From positions 1 through 64,000 of the forward strand of contig JBLILN010000010.1 in the NCBI GenBank assembly GCA_047635695.1: DNA of 64,000 bases, in the 5' to 3' direction. How positions within the stretch are numbered: position 1 is the first letter of the stretch; every line of letters starts with the position of its first letter. Of this stretch, positions 16,597-25,780 are shown piece by piece. A program made the position numbers and the translations under genes. The notes under the pieces are model-generated. The model did no database searches. It saw only the letters and a program-made list of their open reading frames with translations, and had not been told where the DNA came from. The DNA is from UBA2136 sp047635695 (GTDB lineage Bacteria; Pseudomonadota; Alphaproteobacteria; UBA2136).

Positions 16597-17208
16597 TATT
16601 TGTATGGTGATGATAACGCGCTTGGCAGGGCGTTTAGGGCTGGTTTTAATATAGGTTAATTCATATTCATGCTCTGTCAGTAACGGTTCTATATATTCTA
16701 AATTATGACAATGTTGCATAAGCGTGCAACTTCCACCTTTTTTGGTGAGGTTTAAACATATTAATAACCACTGTTTTGTTTGCTCGATACTGCTACCATG
16801 CGCAAGTTGTTTACTGTTATTTTGACTACTAAAGCCCTTGTTTGTATTATGGTAAGGCGGGTTAGATACAATATGATCAAACGTGAGCGACGGTGTGTGT
16901 TTTAAAATATCCATCACTTCAAAGGTGCAGTTTGTGAGTGTATTTAATTGGGCGTTTTCACAGGCCGCTTCGACAAGTATAGGGTCTAGTTCATAGCCAA
17001 TAAATTTTACCGTTGGGTTTTGTTGTGCCAGTATTAAGGCGATAGTTCCTATGCCTGAGCCTATATCTCCGACTGTTTCACCATCTTTAAAGCTGTTGAC
17101 ATGCTCCGTGAGCCATAAAGGGTCTGCTGTCGTACGTGGAAGGCTGTCTTTATCAACAAGTTTCAGTGAGCCATTTAAAACTGTGTATGTTCCCTGTGGC
17201 ATCAACAT
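16579..17208 (-). CDS. TrmN6-like (YfiC/COG4123) RNA methyltransferase
   Basis: This 209-residue Rossmann methyltransferase has the SAM site GDIGSGIGTIAL near residue 53, an acidic GYELDP in strand 2, and the adenine-N6/glutamine-type catalytic motif SNPPYH near 115. The family includes tRNA1(Val) A37 N6-methyltransferase. Substrate assignment beyond the family is inference. It lies 25 bases downstream of the large lipoprotein gene and is probably cotranscribed with it. Its stop codon TAG sits in the loop of a terminator hairpin. Confidence 0.78.
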   Translation of the reverse strand: MLMPQGTYTVLNGSLKLVDKDSLPRTTADPLWLTEHVNSFKDGETVGDIGSGIGTIALILAQQNPTVKFIGYELDPILVEAACENAQLNTLTNCTFEVMDILKHTPSLTFDHIVSNPPYHNTNKGFSSQNNSKQLAHGSSIEQTKQWLLICLNLTKKGGSCTLMQHCHNLEYIEPLLTEHEYELTYIKTSPKRPAKRVIITIQISKKHP

Positions 17209-17233
17209 GAAAGTAACCTTTACTGTGACTGGC

Positions 17234-20200
17234 CTATTTAATACGGTTTATTTTGCTTGGTGTTGGTTCAACTTTGGTGAAGATTTTATTCCCAGAAACG
17301 ATATAACTATAACGTTGACGTCCCCAATGCTTATTGTGTCCTGCACATATAATGTCACTGCCTGTTGTTTGGCAACGAATAACAGCGTCAAGGGTGCCTC
17401 CATTTACAAGCGGATAAGTATAGCTAAATGACAACAATTGTTTGTTGGGGCTATAAAAACCAGACATAGGTCGTGGTTTGTCTGATGATGGGTGGAAGAT
17501 TAAACCGCTGATTGGGTAAATGGTGCCAATTTTTATGCCATTATTTTCAGGTGTAATGGGGCGACGTGTGTTTGTTTTAAATTCAATGATGGACCCTACA
17601 GGTATAACATGACGTGAGCGTTCGTCATTATTTTTGTGGCTTGTTGTAATCGCATATTTACCATCCGAAAAGTTTGGTTCTTGCGTGTCAAAATCATTGA
17701 TGCGACTGAATGTGAATTCATTATCTTCTGTGAAGTAAATAATACGGTCACCTTCAAGACTGAGACTATTTAGATTACCAAATATTTTTACAAATGATAG
17801 GGGTAAACCTTGGCCAAGTTTTTGATCTTCAGGTATGGTTATTTCCATTGTGTTTGGGTTGATACGGCCAATAATTTCATAGCGAGAAACCTTGCCATAA
17901 TCCTCTGAAAGGTCTTTTGGTGACTGTACTTTAATGGCACCGAGACGGCTGATAAGTGTCACCTTAACAGCAAGCAAATCTGTTTGTGCTTCAGTTTGTG
18001 TTTGGCTGGCGTCATTGACAGCCGTTTTTAGTTCGTCGTGGTCATTTATAAGGTCAATGTATAAAAGTTGTGTGAATATGCCTGGGTCTGTATCTTTGCT
18101 GTTCAAGCTGTAAGCACCCACTTGTGCACGCACAGTTTCAACATATTCTTGTAGGTAAGGTCGCGCCTGTTCTATGAGTTTTGTGTCTGAAAGTATGGTA
18201 AACAAGCTGGCGGCCTTTTCATGATCACCATTTTCATAGGCTTCGATGGCACGCATGAGTGTTGTAAATTGAGGTTTAGTATTCACTAAAATGTCTCTAA
18301 AGTCAGGGCCACTTTCTGACCATAGTTTTTTAGAGTCTTCTAAGTTTTTAGTGCGGTTCATTGCTTCGGTTACAATAAATGACTTTGGAATATCCGTATA
18401 TTTTTCCTGTAATTTTTGCCCTTGAAGTGCAAAGTCTACAGCTGATAATTCTGTATCTTCAGAAAGACTGTTTTTAATGGCATTTATAAGGTAAGCATGC
18501 TTGTCTTCTTCAGGGAATTTATCACTGAAATATGTGTATAATTTGTGTAGCGATACAGGTGTAGCGTATGTACCTTCCGATTTAACAATCAGACTTTTAA
18601 GAAGGTTATCTAATATGTCAGGCTGTTCAATGAAGTGTCTTTGTAAATAGGTGAATTTATCGCCAAGTATAATTTTTACACTCTCTTTGCTTTCGAGTAG
18701 CGCATCACTTGTGACAGCATTCAGTTCTTTTTGTACGCCAGACTGCGTTAAGAAATCATCAAAGCTTTGTAGCAGTAAGCTGTCTAAACTGAAATCAATA
18801 CCCATTGTTTTAGATAAGAATTCCGCAAGTTTATCCATGCCTTCAAATTCATTTTTTCTCCATTTGTTTTCAAGTGCTTCAATGGTAATAGAAACGACCT
18901 TTTGACGTGATAGACGTGCAATGTCGGGCTGGAAAGATGCATACTTGTAAACAAGGTCATAATTTGCTTGGTTTACAGCATTAATCATAGCCTCGTTGAG
19001 AAGTTTTGTGACTTTCATTTTTACTGCTTCAGTGTCATTAGCTGGTAAAATAATATGCTGTATAATATTGAGAATGCTCTTGTTTGATTCTGTCATAAGC
19101 TCGGCTATTTCAAAAAGTGTTGCATTGTATTTTGTTATCATAGAAGAAGGTATATCGCCAGGTGCGACGCCATCGAATAAAATAGAAGGGTCGTCAGATT
19201 CTTTTGCATAAGCCATGGCTGGCTCCAAAAATATATCCCAAGATTTTTGATTTTTAGGGTTGGTTAATAAAGCAAGCTTAATAAACTTAAGCTCTAATGC
19301 CTTAAAGGCTTTTTTGTCTTTTTCTTTCAGTGCAAGCGTTGCTGAAACATCCTTTTCATCAATTTCTTCATCTGAAACAGCTGCTTCACTGTGTCTCATG
19401 GCACGCTCAAGAAAAACGCGGTCGCGTGACATAGCATAAACAGCGTTTGCAATATTTGCCTGGCCACGTTCTGTGCTTAAATAAGGTATGTTTGCAATTT
19501 TTAAAATATTTCTAAATTCTTGAATAAATATTTCAGTACCATTATTTGGATTTTTTTCTATCACATGTTGGTATATGGCATAGGGTAGGGCCTTGATAGC
19601 GTCATTATTGAGAGCGGTTGTATTATCAGCCTTGGTAAAGTTTTCTGTGGCCTTGTTTATAATATCCTGATCATTGTGAATATAACCGTTTATAAGCATG
19701 GCGAATGCTTGGTTAGGGTTTTTGATGACGATTTTTTTCATCAAAGCATTCATGAGTGTATTTGCAGGTGGTATATCACCCTTTATAATATGATCAGATG
19801 CTTTTTTGAAGGTCAGAATAGATATTTTTTGCATCAGTTGACCATAAGGCATTAGGTCAATAATACTCGCAAGTGCCTTAGGGTGGTGCTTACTGCGCAT
19901 AAGGTTGTTTGTTAGATTTATAATGCGGTCATGTAGGTTTATGGTTGTGTCATCAACGGTGACCTCAGATTCTTTTATCTTGGTAAAGTGATGCGTCAGG
20001 CTTTCTAATTTTTGCGGTGCTTCGTCAAAACAGTTTGATTGAGCACATTCACTCAAAATAACTTCTGCTGTGAGTGTGTGGAATAATGGGTTGTTAGGCT
20101 CGTCTTCTATTTCATCAGCTAACCATTCCATGGCATCTTCAAAATTACCTTCTACGAGGTATTCTTCGATTGTTTCGACGGGATTACCAGAGCACCCAGT

Positions 20201-20245
20201 GAGGGTAAGTGTAAGTAAAGCCAGTACTAGAAATGGTTTTTTCAT
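17234..20245 (-). CDS. Large predicted lipoprotein, unknown function (1003 residues)
   Basis: The N terminus has a lipoprotein signal with lipobox L-T-G-C, cysteine at residue 18. The mature protein starts with helical pairs (EEYLVEGNFEDAMEWLADEIEDEPNNP) that look like TPR or tetratricopeptide-like repeats. A long, mainly helical acidic region runs to about residue 750. The last 200 residues or so are richer in beta strand and glycine. I recognise no named family. It is probably outer-membrane anchored facing the periplasm. It is divergent from the DUF3108 gene and upstream of the TrmN6-like gene. Confidence 0.7.
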   Translation of the reverse strand: MKKPFLVLALLTLTLTGCSGNPVETIEEYLVEGNFEDAMEWLADEIEDEPNNPLFHTLTAEVILSECAQSNCFDEAPQKLESLTHHFTKIKESEVTVDDTTINLHDRIINLTNNLMRSKHHPKALASIIDLMPYGQLMQKISILTFKKASDHIIKGDIPPANTLMNALMKKIVIKNPNQAFAMLINGYIHNDQDIINKATENFTKADNTTALNNDAIKALPYAIYQHVIEKNPNNGTEIFIQEFRNILKIANIPYLSTERGQANIANAVYAMSRDRVFLERAMRHSEAAVSDEEIDEKDVSATLALKEKDKKAFKALELKFIKLALLTNPKNQKSWDIFLEPAMAYAKESDDPSILFDGVAPGDIPSSMITKYNATLFEIAELMTESNKSILNIIQHIILPANDTEAVKMKVTKLLNEAMINAVNQANYDLVYKYASFQPDIARLSRQKVVSITIEALENKWRKNEFEGMDKLAEFLSKTMGIDFSLDSLLLQSFDDFLTQSGVQKELNAVTSDALLESKESVKIILGDKFTYLQRHFIEQPDILDNLLKSLIVKSEGTYATPVSLHKLYTYFSDKFPEEDKHAYLINAIKNSLSEDTELSAVDFALQGQKLQEKYTDIPKSFIVTEAMNRTKNLEDSKKLWSESGPDFRDILVNTKPQFTTLMRAIEAYENGDHEKAASLFTILSDTKLIEQARPYLQEYVETVRAQVGAYSLNSKDTDPGIFTQLLYIDLINDHDELKTAVNDASQTQTEAQTDLLAVKVTLISRLGAIKVQSPKDLSEDYGKVSRYEIIGRINPNTMEITIPEDQKLGQGLPLSFVKIFGNLNSLSLEGDRIIYFTEDNEFTFSRINDFDTQEPNFSDGKYAITTSHKNNDERSRHVIPVGSIIEFKTNTRRPITPENNGIKIGTIYPISGLIFHPSSDKPRPMSGFYSPNKQLLSFSYTYPLVNGGTLDAVIRCQTTGSDIICAGHNKHWGRQRYSYIVSGNKIFTKVEPTPSKINRIK

Positions 20246-20399
20246 AAAATTGCCTTAATTCTTGTTGACACATAAAAATATGTTGTTATTTTACCGTTAT
20301 TTTTTTAAAAGGGGCAAGAAGACCGTATTTTTGCACGTCGCGTACTGTGTCTTTGCTGCCAGACTTGCATTGTATGAAAAGCTTTATTATGATGGCGTT

Positions 20400-21251
20400 A
20401 TGAAAATTTATATATTTATCTCTTTGTTGGCTTTAAGCCTTATAAAAGGCTCTTTGTCTATAGCCAGTGACTGGCAAAAACAGGGTGAGCGCTTAACCTT
20501 TGACGTGAAATGGTCATTTATGTCTGTGGGACAGGCTGAACTTCTCTTTCGTCCACAAGGCGATAATTATCATATTATTGGCCGTGCATGGACGGGTGAC
20601 GGTATGAACGCTGTTTATAATTTGCGCGACCGTATTCAAATAAAGGGTGCTTTGCAAGATAGTCGTTATGCTTTTTTAACCAACGATTATATGGCAAATT
20701 TACATGAAAATGATTATCGGGCGCACAAGACAGTTTTTTACGATAGAGATGATTTAAAGGCCACCTATACAAATGTGCATGCCGGCCATAAATCCATTGT
20801 TTCGAACATTGAAAGCGAGAGTCGTGACATGATATCGGCGCTGTATTACCTGCGAGGCCTGAATAAAAACCTTGAGCTGGGGGATGTTTATAAATTACCT
20901 ATATTTGAACTGGATAAGCCTTATACACTTCATATGAATGTGCAGAAAAAAGAAATGCTGGATACTGTTTTAGGTAAGGTTGAAACTTTTCAAATTCAGC
21001 CAATATTAAAAAACTTAAAAGGCGAAAATAAAAAGAAAAAAGACAGGCTTTCAATATGGGTGACGGCAGACGGTCAATTTATTCCCGTTAAAATAGAAAT
21101 TGCGCTTCGTTTTGGGTCGTTTCGTGCTATCTTGTCGCAATATGCAGCGATGGATAGCGCATCAAATGCGCCCAGTTATTTACCTGAAACGGGGTTGATA
21201 GAAATTGCTGAAGAAAAGACAATGTCTTATGGACAATTAATGGCAGACTAA
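20400..21251 (+). CDS. DUF3108 periplasmic protein
   Basis: I chose the ATG at 20400, which gives a clean signal peptide (MKIYIFISLLALSLIKGSLS) and a protein of 283 residues. The frame is open back to 20262. The body shows the DUF3108 pattern: GERLTFDVKWSFMSVGQAEL near the mature N terminus, then VYNLRDRI, ESRDMISALYYLRG, and WVTADGQFIPVKIE near the end. The family is a periplasmic beta-rich protein of unsettled role. It lies 41 bases upstream of kdsB, so an envelope connection is plausible. Confidence 0.75.
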   Translation: MKIYIFISLLALSLIKGSLSIASDWQKQGERLTFDVKWSFMSVGQAELLFRPQGDNYHIIGRAWTGDGMNAVYNLRDRIQIKGALQDSRYAFLTNDYMANLHENDYRAHKTVFYDRDDLKATYTNVHAGHKSIVSNIESESRDMISALYYLRGLNKNLELGDVYKLPIFELDKPYTLHMNVQKKEMLDTVLGKVETFQIQPILKNLKGENKKKKDRLSIWVTADGQFIPVKIEIALRFGSFRAILSQYAAMDSASNAPSYLPETGLIEIAEEKTMSYGQLMAD

Positions 21252-21292
21252 GTCGCAAGAATGCAGTAAATAGCTGTGAAAAGGGAGTTTTT

Positions 21293-22015
21293 ATGAAGGT
21301 TCAAGTTTATATTCCAAGTCGTATGGCAAGCACAAGATTGCCAGGGAAGCCGCTTGCAGAAATTGCTGGTAAAGCGATGATTTGCCATGTGTGGGATAGA
21401 GCAATGGAAGCGGACGTGGGTGATGTTTTTGTAGCTTGTGATGATGCCCGTATTGAGGCAGCTGTTACTAGCCATGGTGGGAAGGCTATTATGACGGATA
21501 GCGACCTTCCTTCTGGTAGTGACCGTATTTGGCAAGCTGTTCAGCGTCAAATTGAGCTAGGTGGCGAAAAACCTGATATTATTATTAATGTTCAAGGAGA
21601 CGAACCTTGTTTACCGCCAGAGTTTTTAACCGAAGCTGTTGAAGCGTTTAAACTTGGCTGGCCCGACGTGGTTACTTTTGCCCATGAAATTACAAATGCC
21701 GACGAAATGGCAGACCCTGGTATGGTGAAATTAGTAGCCTCTAAAGACGGTAAGGCGCACTACTTTTCACGTTGTCCTATTCCACATGGTGCAGTGGCAA
21801 TGAAGCGCCATATTGGTTTCTATGCTTATAAATATGAGGCGTTGGAGAAGTTCGTTTCAAGTAAGCCTTCTCCACTAGAAGAGATTGAAAAACTAGAACA
21901 ATTGCGTGGGCTTGACCTTGGTTTAAACTATTATGTTGCCATGACAACGCAAGCACCTATCGGTGTTGATACGCCAGCAGACCTAGAAAAGGTAAGACGT
22001 TTAATCGAACGCTAA
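21293..22015 (+). CDS. kdsB: 3-deoxy-manno-octulosonate cytidylyltransferase (CMP-Kdo synthetase)
   Basis: This 240-residue enzyme activates Kdo with CTP for LPS inner-core synthesis. The nucleotide-binding N terminus IPSRMASTRLPGKPL is diagnostic. VACDDARI, DLPSGSDRIWQA and NVQGDEPCLPP follow at the expected positions. AGGGAG precedes the start by 6 bases. Its presence shows that the organism makes Kdo-containing LPS. It ends in a strong terminator. Confidence 0.95.
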   Translation: MKVQVYIPSRMASTRLPGKPLAEIAGKAMICHVWDRAMEADVGDVFVACDDARIEAAVTSHGGKAIMTDSDLPSGSDRIWQAVQRQIELGGEKPDIIINVQGDEPCLPPEFLTEAVEAFKLGWPDVVTFAHEITNADEMADPGMVKLVASKDGKAHYFSRCPIPHGAVAMKRHIGFYAYKYEALEKFVSSKPSPLEEIEKLEQLRGLDLGLNYYVAMTTQAPIGVDTPADLEKVRRLIER

Positions 22016-22026
22016 AACTTCTTTAT

Positions 22027-22062
22027 AAACGACACTGCGGCAATGCCTTGGTGTCGTTTTTT
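22027..22062 (+). terminator. Intrinsic terminator of kdsB
   Basis: ACGACAC and GTGTCGT arms with an inner GGCA/TGCC-like pairing, followed by eight T residues. Confidence 0.8.
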
Positions 22063-22527
22063 TTACGAGCACCCACCGCCAAACAGACCTGTGTTGTGAT
22101 TTTTACAACTTATGCGTGAATGATGCTGTTTTTATGCGAATAGAAGCGGAATAGCATAGGAATTAAAAGCGAATTGAGGGCGAATTAAAGTGGAACGAAA
22201 AGCGTATTAGGTAAATTTAAAGGCCTTTTTTACTTAAAAGTACTACCTTGAGGTTGTAAGTATTGCCTTTTTTGTGTTTTTTGAATATGGTTGTCGAACG
22301 AGATAAAATACAACCTATCGACAATGTTAGCCATTTTGAAAAAAATAATGTCAGTTATACTGATATTGTCGACAGTTTTGGTTAATTTTGCTGCGTTTTT
22401 AAGTTTGTATAGGCTCTGTTAAAAATAAAGAGTTGCCCTGTATGCAGTGGTGCGCTATTGTAGGGCTAATATACCAACATTTTCTTTTCTTTAGGGCGTT
22501 TGCCCTTTTAACTCTGGAGGCATTATT
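22063..22527. other. Long intergenic region with degenerate repeats and leader hairpins
   Basis: I see no gene. At 22130-22215 a purine-rich stretch repeats variants of AAGCGAATT, AGCGGAAT and GGGCGAATT at irregular 10-14 base steps. At 22317-22377, TCGACAAT and ATTGTCGA form an inverted repeat about 40 bases apart. GCCCT at 22435 pairs with AGGGC at 22462. AGGGC-GTTT-GCCCT at 22493-22506 is a hairpin just before the ribosome binding site of the next gene. Confidence 0.5.
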
Positions 22528-23022
22528 ATGCGTCTTATTAAATTAATATTATGGCCTTTTCGCCTTTTTTTTTCATTAACTGTAGAACAAAAAGAAACTA
22601 TAAAAAAAGTTAATTTTAAAGTAAAGCATGAAGCTTTGTATGAAAAATTAACAAAAGAACCTTGCCTAGAAAAGCAAAAACTTATCGCCATTGAACGGGC
22701 TGAAATTTCTCATCTTAGCATTAATCTTCTGTCGGGAATGGTTTGTGGTTTTATCACGTCTAATGCCTATGTATTGAAAGAAGCGGATGGAACATTAAAA
22801 ATTATATGTCACGCCTGTGTTTTAACTTTAATGGAAAATGAAGGTAAAACAAACAAGCTTGATGAAGGAGTTATTTTAACCAAAGATGACCTTGTTTTGT
22901 TCCATTTAAAAACGTCATACTATAAACAGGTTATGGGCCGTAAGCCTCGTAGTTTTCACAGTTACCCTATACCTTACAACCACCTCACACCTGCATGTGA
23001 CATTCAATGCAGCTGTAAATAG
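22528..23022 (+). CDS. Cysteine-rich protein, tandem paralogue 1
   Basis: This 164-residue protein is unknown to me. It has a short hydrophobic N-terminal stretch (LIKLILWPFRLFF), then a charged helix. A conserved core of VCGFIT (Cys73), ICHACV (Cys94, Cys97) and a C-terminal PACDIQCSCK (Cys157, 161, 163) follows. The same six cysteines and the histidine after Cys94 recur with identical 20-residue spacing in the next gene. The layout suggests metal binding, probably zinc, but this is inference. CTGGAGG precedes the ATG by 7 bases. Confidence 0.65.
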   Translation: MRLIKLILWPFRLFFSLTVEQKETIKKVNFKVKHEALYEKLTKEPCLEKQKLIAIERAEISHLSINLLSGMVCGFITSNAYVLKEADGTLKIICHACVLTLMENEGKTNKLDEGVILTKDDLVLFHLKTSYYKQVMGRKPRSFHSYPIPYNHLTPACDIQCSCK

Positions 23023-23051
23023 TTTTTTTATATAACTTTGGAGGCATATTT

Positions 23052-23495
23052 ATGCATTTCATCAATAAGTTTTTTGCGCTTTTTTGCGCTTCAAAAAAAG
23101 AAGGTGCTATTGAAAAATCAGCACGCAGAATATCTGAACAACAAAAGGCTTATGAAAATTTAACAAATGAGCCTGACCTTGAAAAACAAAAAAATATTGC
23201 CGTTAAGCAAGCTGAGAGATCTAAACGAAGTATAGAGCTTTCTATCGGTACTGTTTGCGGTTTTATTACACTTGGCCGTTACGTTTTAAAAAAAGAAGAC
23301 GGTACTTTAAATATTATTTGTCATAGATGTGTTTTTAAAATGCTAAAAGACAAACAAACAGATACACAGAATTTGATCGATTTAATATCATCAAATAAAA
23401 AGTGCCAGGTCAGTAAAAATGGTGTTTTAAATATATCTAGCACACCCTACAACTACCCCAAGCCTGCATGTGACATAAAGTGTAATTGCAAATAG
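23052..23495 (+). CDS. Cysteine-rich protein, tandem paralogue 2
   Basis: This 147-residue protein is clearly homologous to the preceding gene. Shared blocks are LEKQK-x-IA, GTVCGFIT (Cys69), YVLKKEDGTLNIICHRC (Cys90, Cys93), PYNYPKPACDIKCNCK (Cys140, 144, 146). It has extra cysteines at 12 and 118. TTTGGAGG precedes the start, 29 bases after the first gene's stop, so the two are cotranscribed. A terminator follows at once. The pair looks like a recent tandem duplication that has since diverged. Function is unknown. Confidence 0.65.
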   Translation: MHFINKFFALFCASKKEGAIEKSARRISEQQKAYENLTNEPDLEKQKNIAVKQAERSKRSIELSIGTVCGFITLGRYVLKKEDGTLNIICHRCVFKMLKDKQTDTQNLIDLISSNKKCQVSKNGVLNISSTPYNYPKPACDIKCNCK

Positions 23496-23501
23496 CGAAA
23501 T

Positions 23502-23531
23502 AAAAAAAGCCCTCAGATGAGGGCTTTTTTT
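23502..23531 (+). terminator. Intrinsic terminator (GCCCTC/GAGGGC type)
   Basis: GCCCTC-AGAT-GAGGGC inside A and T tracts. The preceding bases TAGCGAAATAAAA recur before the terminator at 39470. Confidence 0.85.
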
Positions 23532-23628
23532 CGTGGTGGGATATAATGGCGTTATCTTGTTAACAGTGATAACCCGAATCAAGTTCAGAGGCTCTCTACG
23601 AGATTAACCCAAGTTAAGCGTCGCACGC

Positions 23629-24663
23629 TTACCAACTGCCTTTATTGTCAATTTTCATACCCAGTTGGCGGTCATGTTCGTCGTAGGCTTGCACCACACG
23701 GGCAACAAGTTTGTGACGGACAACGTCCACGTCGGTAAAGCGAATTACGTCAATATCTTTCAGTCCTTCAAGTACACCTAAAGATTCACGCAGGCCACTT
23801 GGTTGGCCGTTTTTAAGGTCACACTGTGATGGGTCACCTGTGACGATCATACGGCTGTTTTCACCCATACGGGTGAGGAACATACGCATTTGCATCGGCG
23901 TTGTGTTTTGTGCTTCATCGAGCAACATAATACTGTCATTCAATGTACGTCCACGCATGTAAGCCAAGGGCGCAATTTCAATGGCACCTGACTCTAAATA
24001 TTCTTTCGATTTTTCTGGGCCTACCATGTCGTTCAAAGCATCAAAAAGGGGGCGTAAGTAAGGGTCAATTTTTTCTTCCAATGTGCCGGGTAAGAAACCA
24101 AGGCTTTCACCTGCTTCCACCACGGGGCGCGTGAGGATAATTTTTTTCGCCTGTTTTGAGGTCAGGTAACTAATGGCCATGGCCATAGCAATGAATGTTT
24201 TACCCGTACCAGCAGGGCCAGCACCAAAAACAAGGTGGCTTGTGCGCAAGGCATTAACATAAACATGCTGCTGCATGGTGCGCGGTGTAATTTTTTTAAG
24301 CGGCGTGTTGATAACGGCTTTTTCACCGATAAGGTCATTAGGGCGTTTTTTAGAATCGATCAAACCGTCGGTAATGCGTAAAGCCGCATTTACTTCGCTT
24401 GCGCCGACTGTCATGTCTTTTTCTAAAAGCTCATACAGGTCTTCAAGAACAACCTTAGCTTTTTCAGCCTGTGAAGCGTCACCAAAAATAGCCAATTGGT
24501 TACCACGTACAACAAGCTGTACGGCAAGATGTTCTTCAATTTGCTGTAAGTTACTGTCATGGTGGCCACAAAGGTTGATAAGTAGCTGGTTATCGTCAAA
24601 TGATAAACGCAGTGGCTTTGTCTTATTTTCTGTTGGGTTGTCGATTTGGTTTGATTCAGTCAT
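23629..24663 (-). CDS. phoH: PhoH-family ATPase
   Basis: The Walker A motif GAGPAGTGKTFIAMA lies near residue 148. The catalytic domain has VEAGESLGFLPGTLEEKIDPYLRPL, the Walker B region SIMLLDEAQNTTP and ITGD-like VTGDPSQCDL, all typical of the PhoH/PhoL family. An N-terminal KH-like region precedes it. The protein is an RNA-linked ATPase usually encoded just upstream of ybeY; here ybeY is 20 kb away. I chose the ATG at 24663, with AAGG upstream, over 24729. The stop codon begins a perfect 7-bp hairpin, TAAGCGT and ACGCTTA arms. Confidence 0.93.
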   Translation of the reverse strand: MTESNQIDNPTENKTKPLRLSFDDNQLLINLCGHHDSNLQQIEEHLAVQLVVRGNQLAIFGDASQAEKAKVVLEDLYELLEKDMTVGASEVNAALRITDGLIDSKKRPNDLIGEKAVINTPLKKITPRTMQQHVYVNALRTSHLVFGAGPAGTGKTFIAMAMAISYLTSKQAKKIILTRPVVEAGESLGFLPGTLEEKIDPYLRPLFDALNDMVGPEKSKEYLESGAIEIAPLAYMRGRTLNDSIMLLDEAQNTTPMQMRMFLTRMGENSRMIVTGDPSQCDLKNGQPSGLRESLGVLEGLKDIDVIRFTDVDVVRHKLVARVVQAYDEHDRQLGMKIDNKGSW

Positions 24664-24773
24664 GAATAATTTCGCCTTATCGTTGTTCTTTTTATACTTA
24701 ATTGTCCCAAAAAGAGAAGGGAGAAGCAAGCACCATCATTTATATTATGAAGGTACGCACAAATTGAAGGGTA

Positions 24774-25775
24774 TTATTTAGCGATACGCATGGCAAATGG
24801 CAGGCAAATGAAGCCAACAAAGACACCAAACCATAGCGTTGTGGTGCGAATAACAAGGGTAGACGCAATGGCAGTTTCTTCAGGCACACCAATGGCCACA
24901 AGGGAAAGTACCATCGCTGCCTCTGTGCCGCCAAGGCCCCCTGGTGACATTGTTGCGCCACCTATAATGGTAGAAAAACTATATATAAACATGGCTTGTG
25001 CGAAAGAGATATCGGCACCCATTTTTTGCAAAATAATAAAAAAGGCAAATGTGGTTGCCCCCCAACCGATCATGGAAAAGAAAACGGTAGAGCTGAAAGT
25101 TTTTGGATTGACCAAAGTTGTTATATGACGCACCATTTTTTGCATTGAGGCAAAACGGCGTGGTTTTGTGCGTTTTGTCAGCGAATAAATGCCTTTTATA
25201 ATCATCAAAAATAGTTTTGGTTTGGCGAAAATAAGCATGAGGCCACCCAAAATGCCACCAAAAACAAAAAGAGATGCCGTCGCACCTCCACCAAAGGCCG
25301 CTACGCCTGCAAGACACATGATAAAGAGCGATGCAAGGTCGGTGATAGGGTCCATAATCATCAGTGGTAAGCCTTTAGAATAGGAAATGTTGTGACATTT
25401 TTTAAGAAACCATAAACGCAAGCCTGTGCCAATTTTCCCAGGTGTCACGGTCATAGACATGCCGCTAAAATAGTAAATAGCCATGCGTTTTAAAGGGACA
25501 TTAAAGCCAAGACGCTGACCAAATAAATGCCACTTAAGGCCACGACCTACATAGTTCACCATAGAAAGTGAAAGCAGGGCGACCCAAACAGCAAAAGAAA
25601 TGTCGTTGAATTTATCCCAAACATTTTCCATGCCTGTAAAGAAAGAAAGAACCACAAATACGACGGCAAAGATAACAATGGAAAGTATAACTGTGAATTC
25701 CATTTTTTTAATGGATTTAGGGTTAAATTCTTTGCGTTCTTTTTTTGTGTGATCCACTTTTTTTGCGTCTTTCAA
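24774..25775 (-). CDS. Flippase-like membrane protein (LPG synthase TM-domain/UPF0104 family)
   Basis: This 333-residue protein has about eight membrane helices and the family landmarks YFSGMSMTVTPGKIGTGLR near residue 103 and MSPGGLGGTEAAMVLS near 270. It lacks the soluble aminoacyl-transfer domain of MprF, so it belongs to the stand-alone flippase-like group. Lipid transport is inferred from the family. It starts 5 bases after trpS and is cotranscribed with it. Confidence 0.8.
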   Translation of the reverse strand: MKDAKKVDHTKKERKEFNPKSIKKMEFTVILSIVIFAVVFVVLSFFTGMENVWDKFNDISFAVWVALLSLSMVNYVGRGLKWHLFGQRLGFNVPLKRMAIYYFSGMSMTVTPGKIGTGLRLWFLKKCHNISYSKGLPLMIMDPITDLASLFIMCLAGVAAFGGGATASLFVFGGILGGLMLIFAKPKLFLMIIKGIYSLTKRTKPRRFASMQKMVRHITTLVNPKTFSSTVFFSMIGWGATTFAFFIILQKMGADISFAQAMFIYSFSTIIGGATMSPGGLGGTEAAMVLSLVAIGVPEETAIASTLVIRTTTLWFGVFVGFICLPFAMRIAK

Positions 25776-25780
25776 AATTT

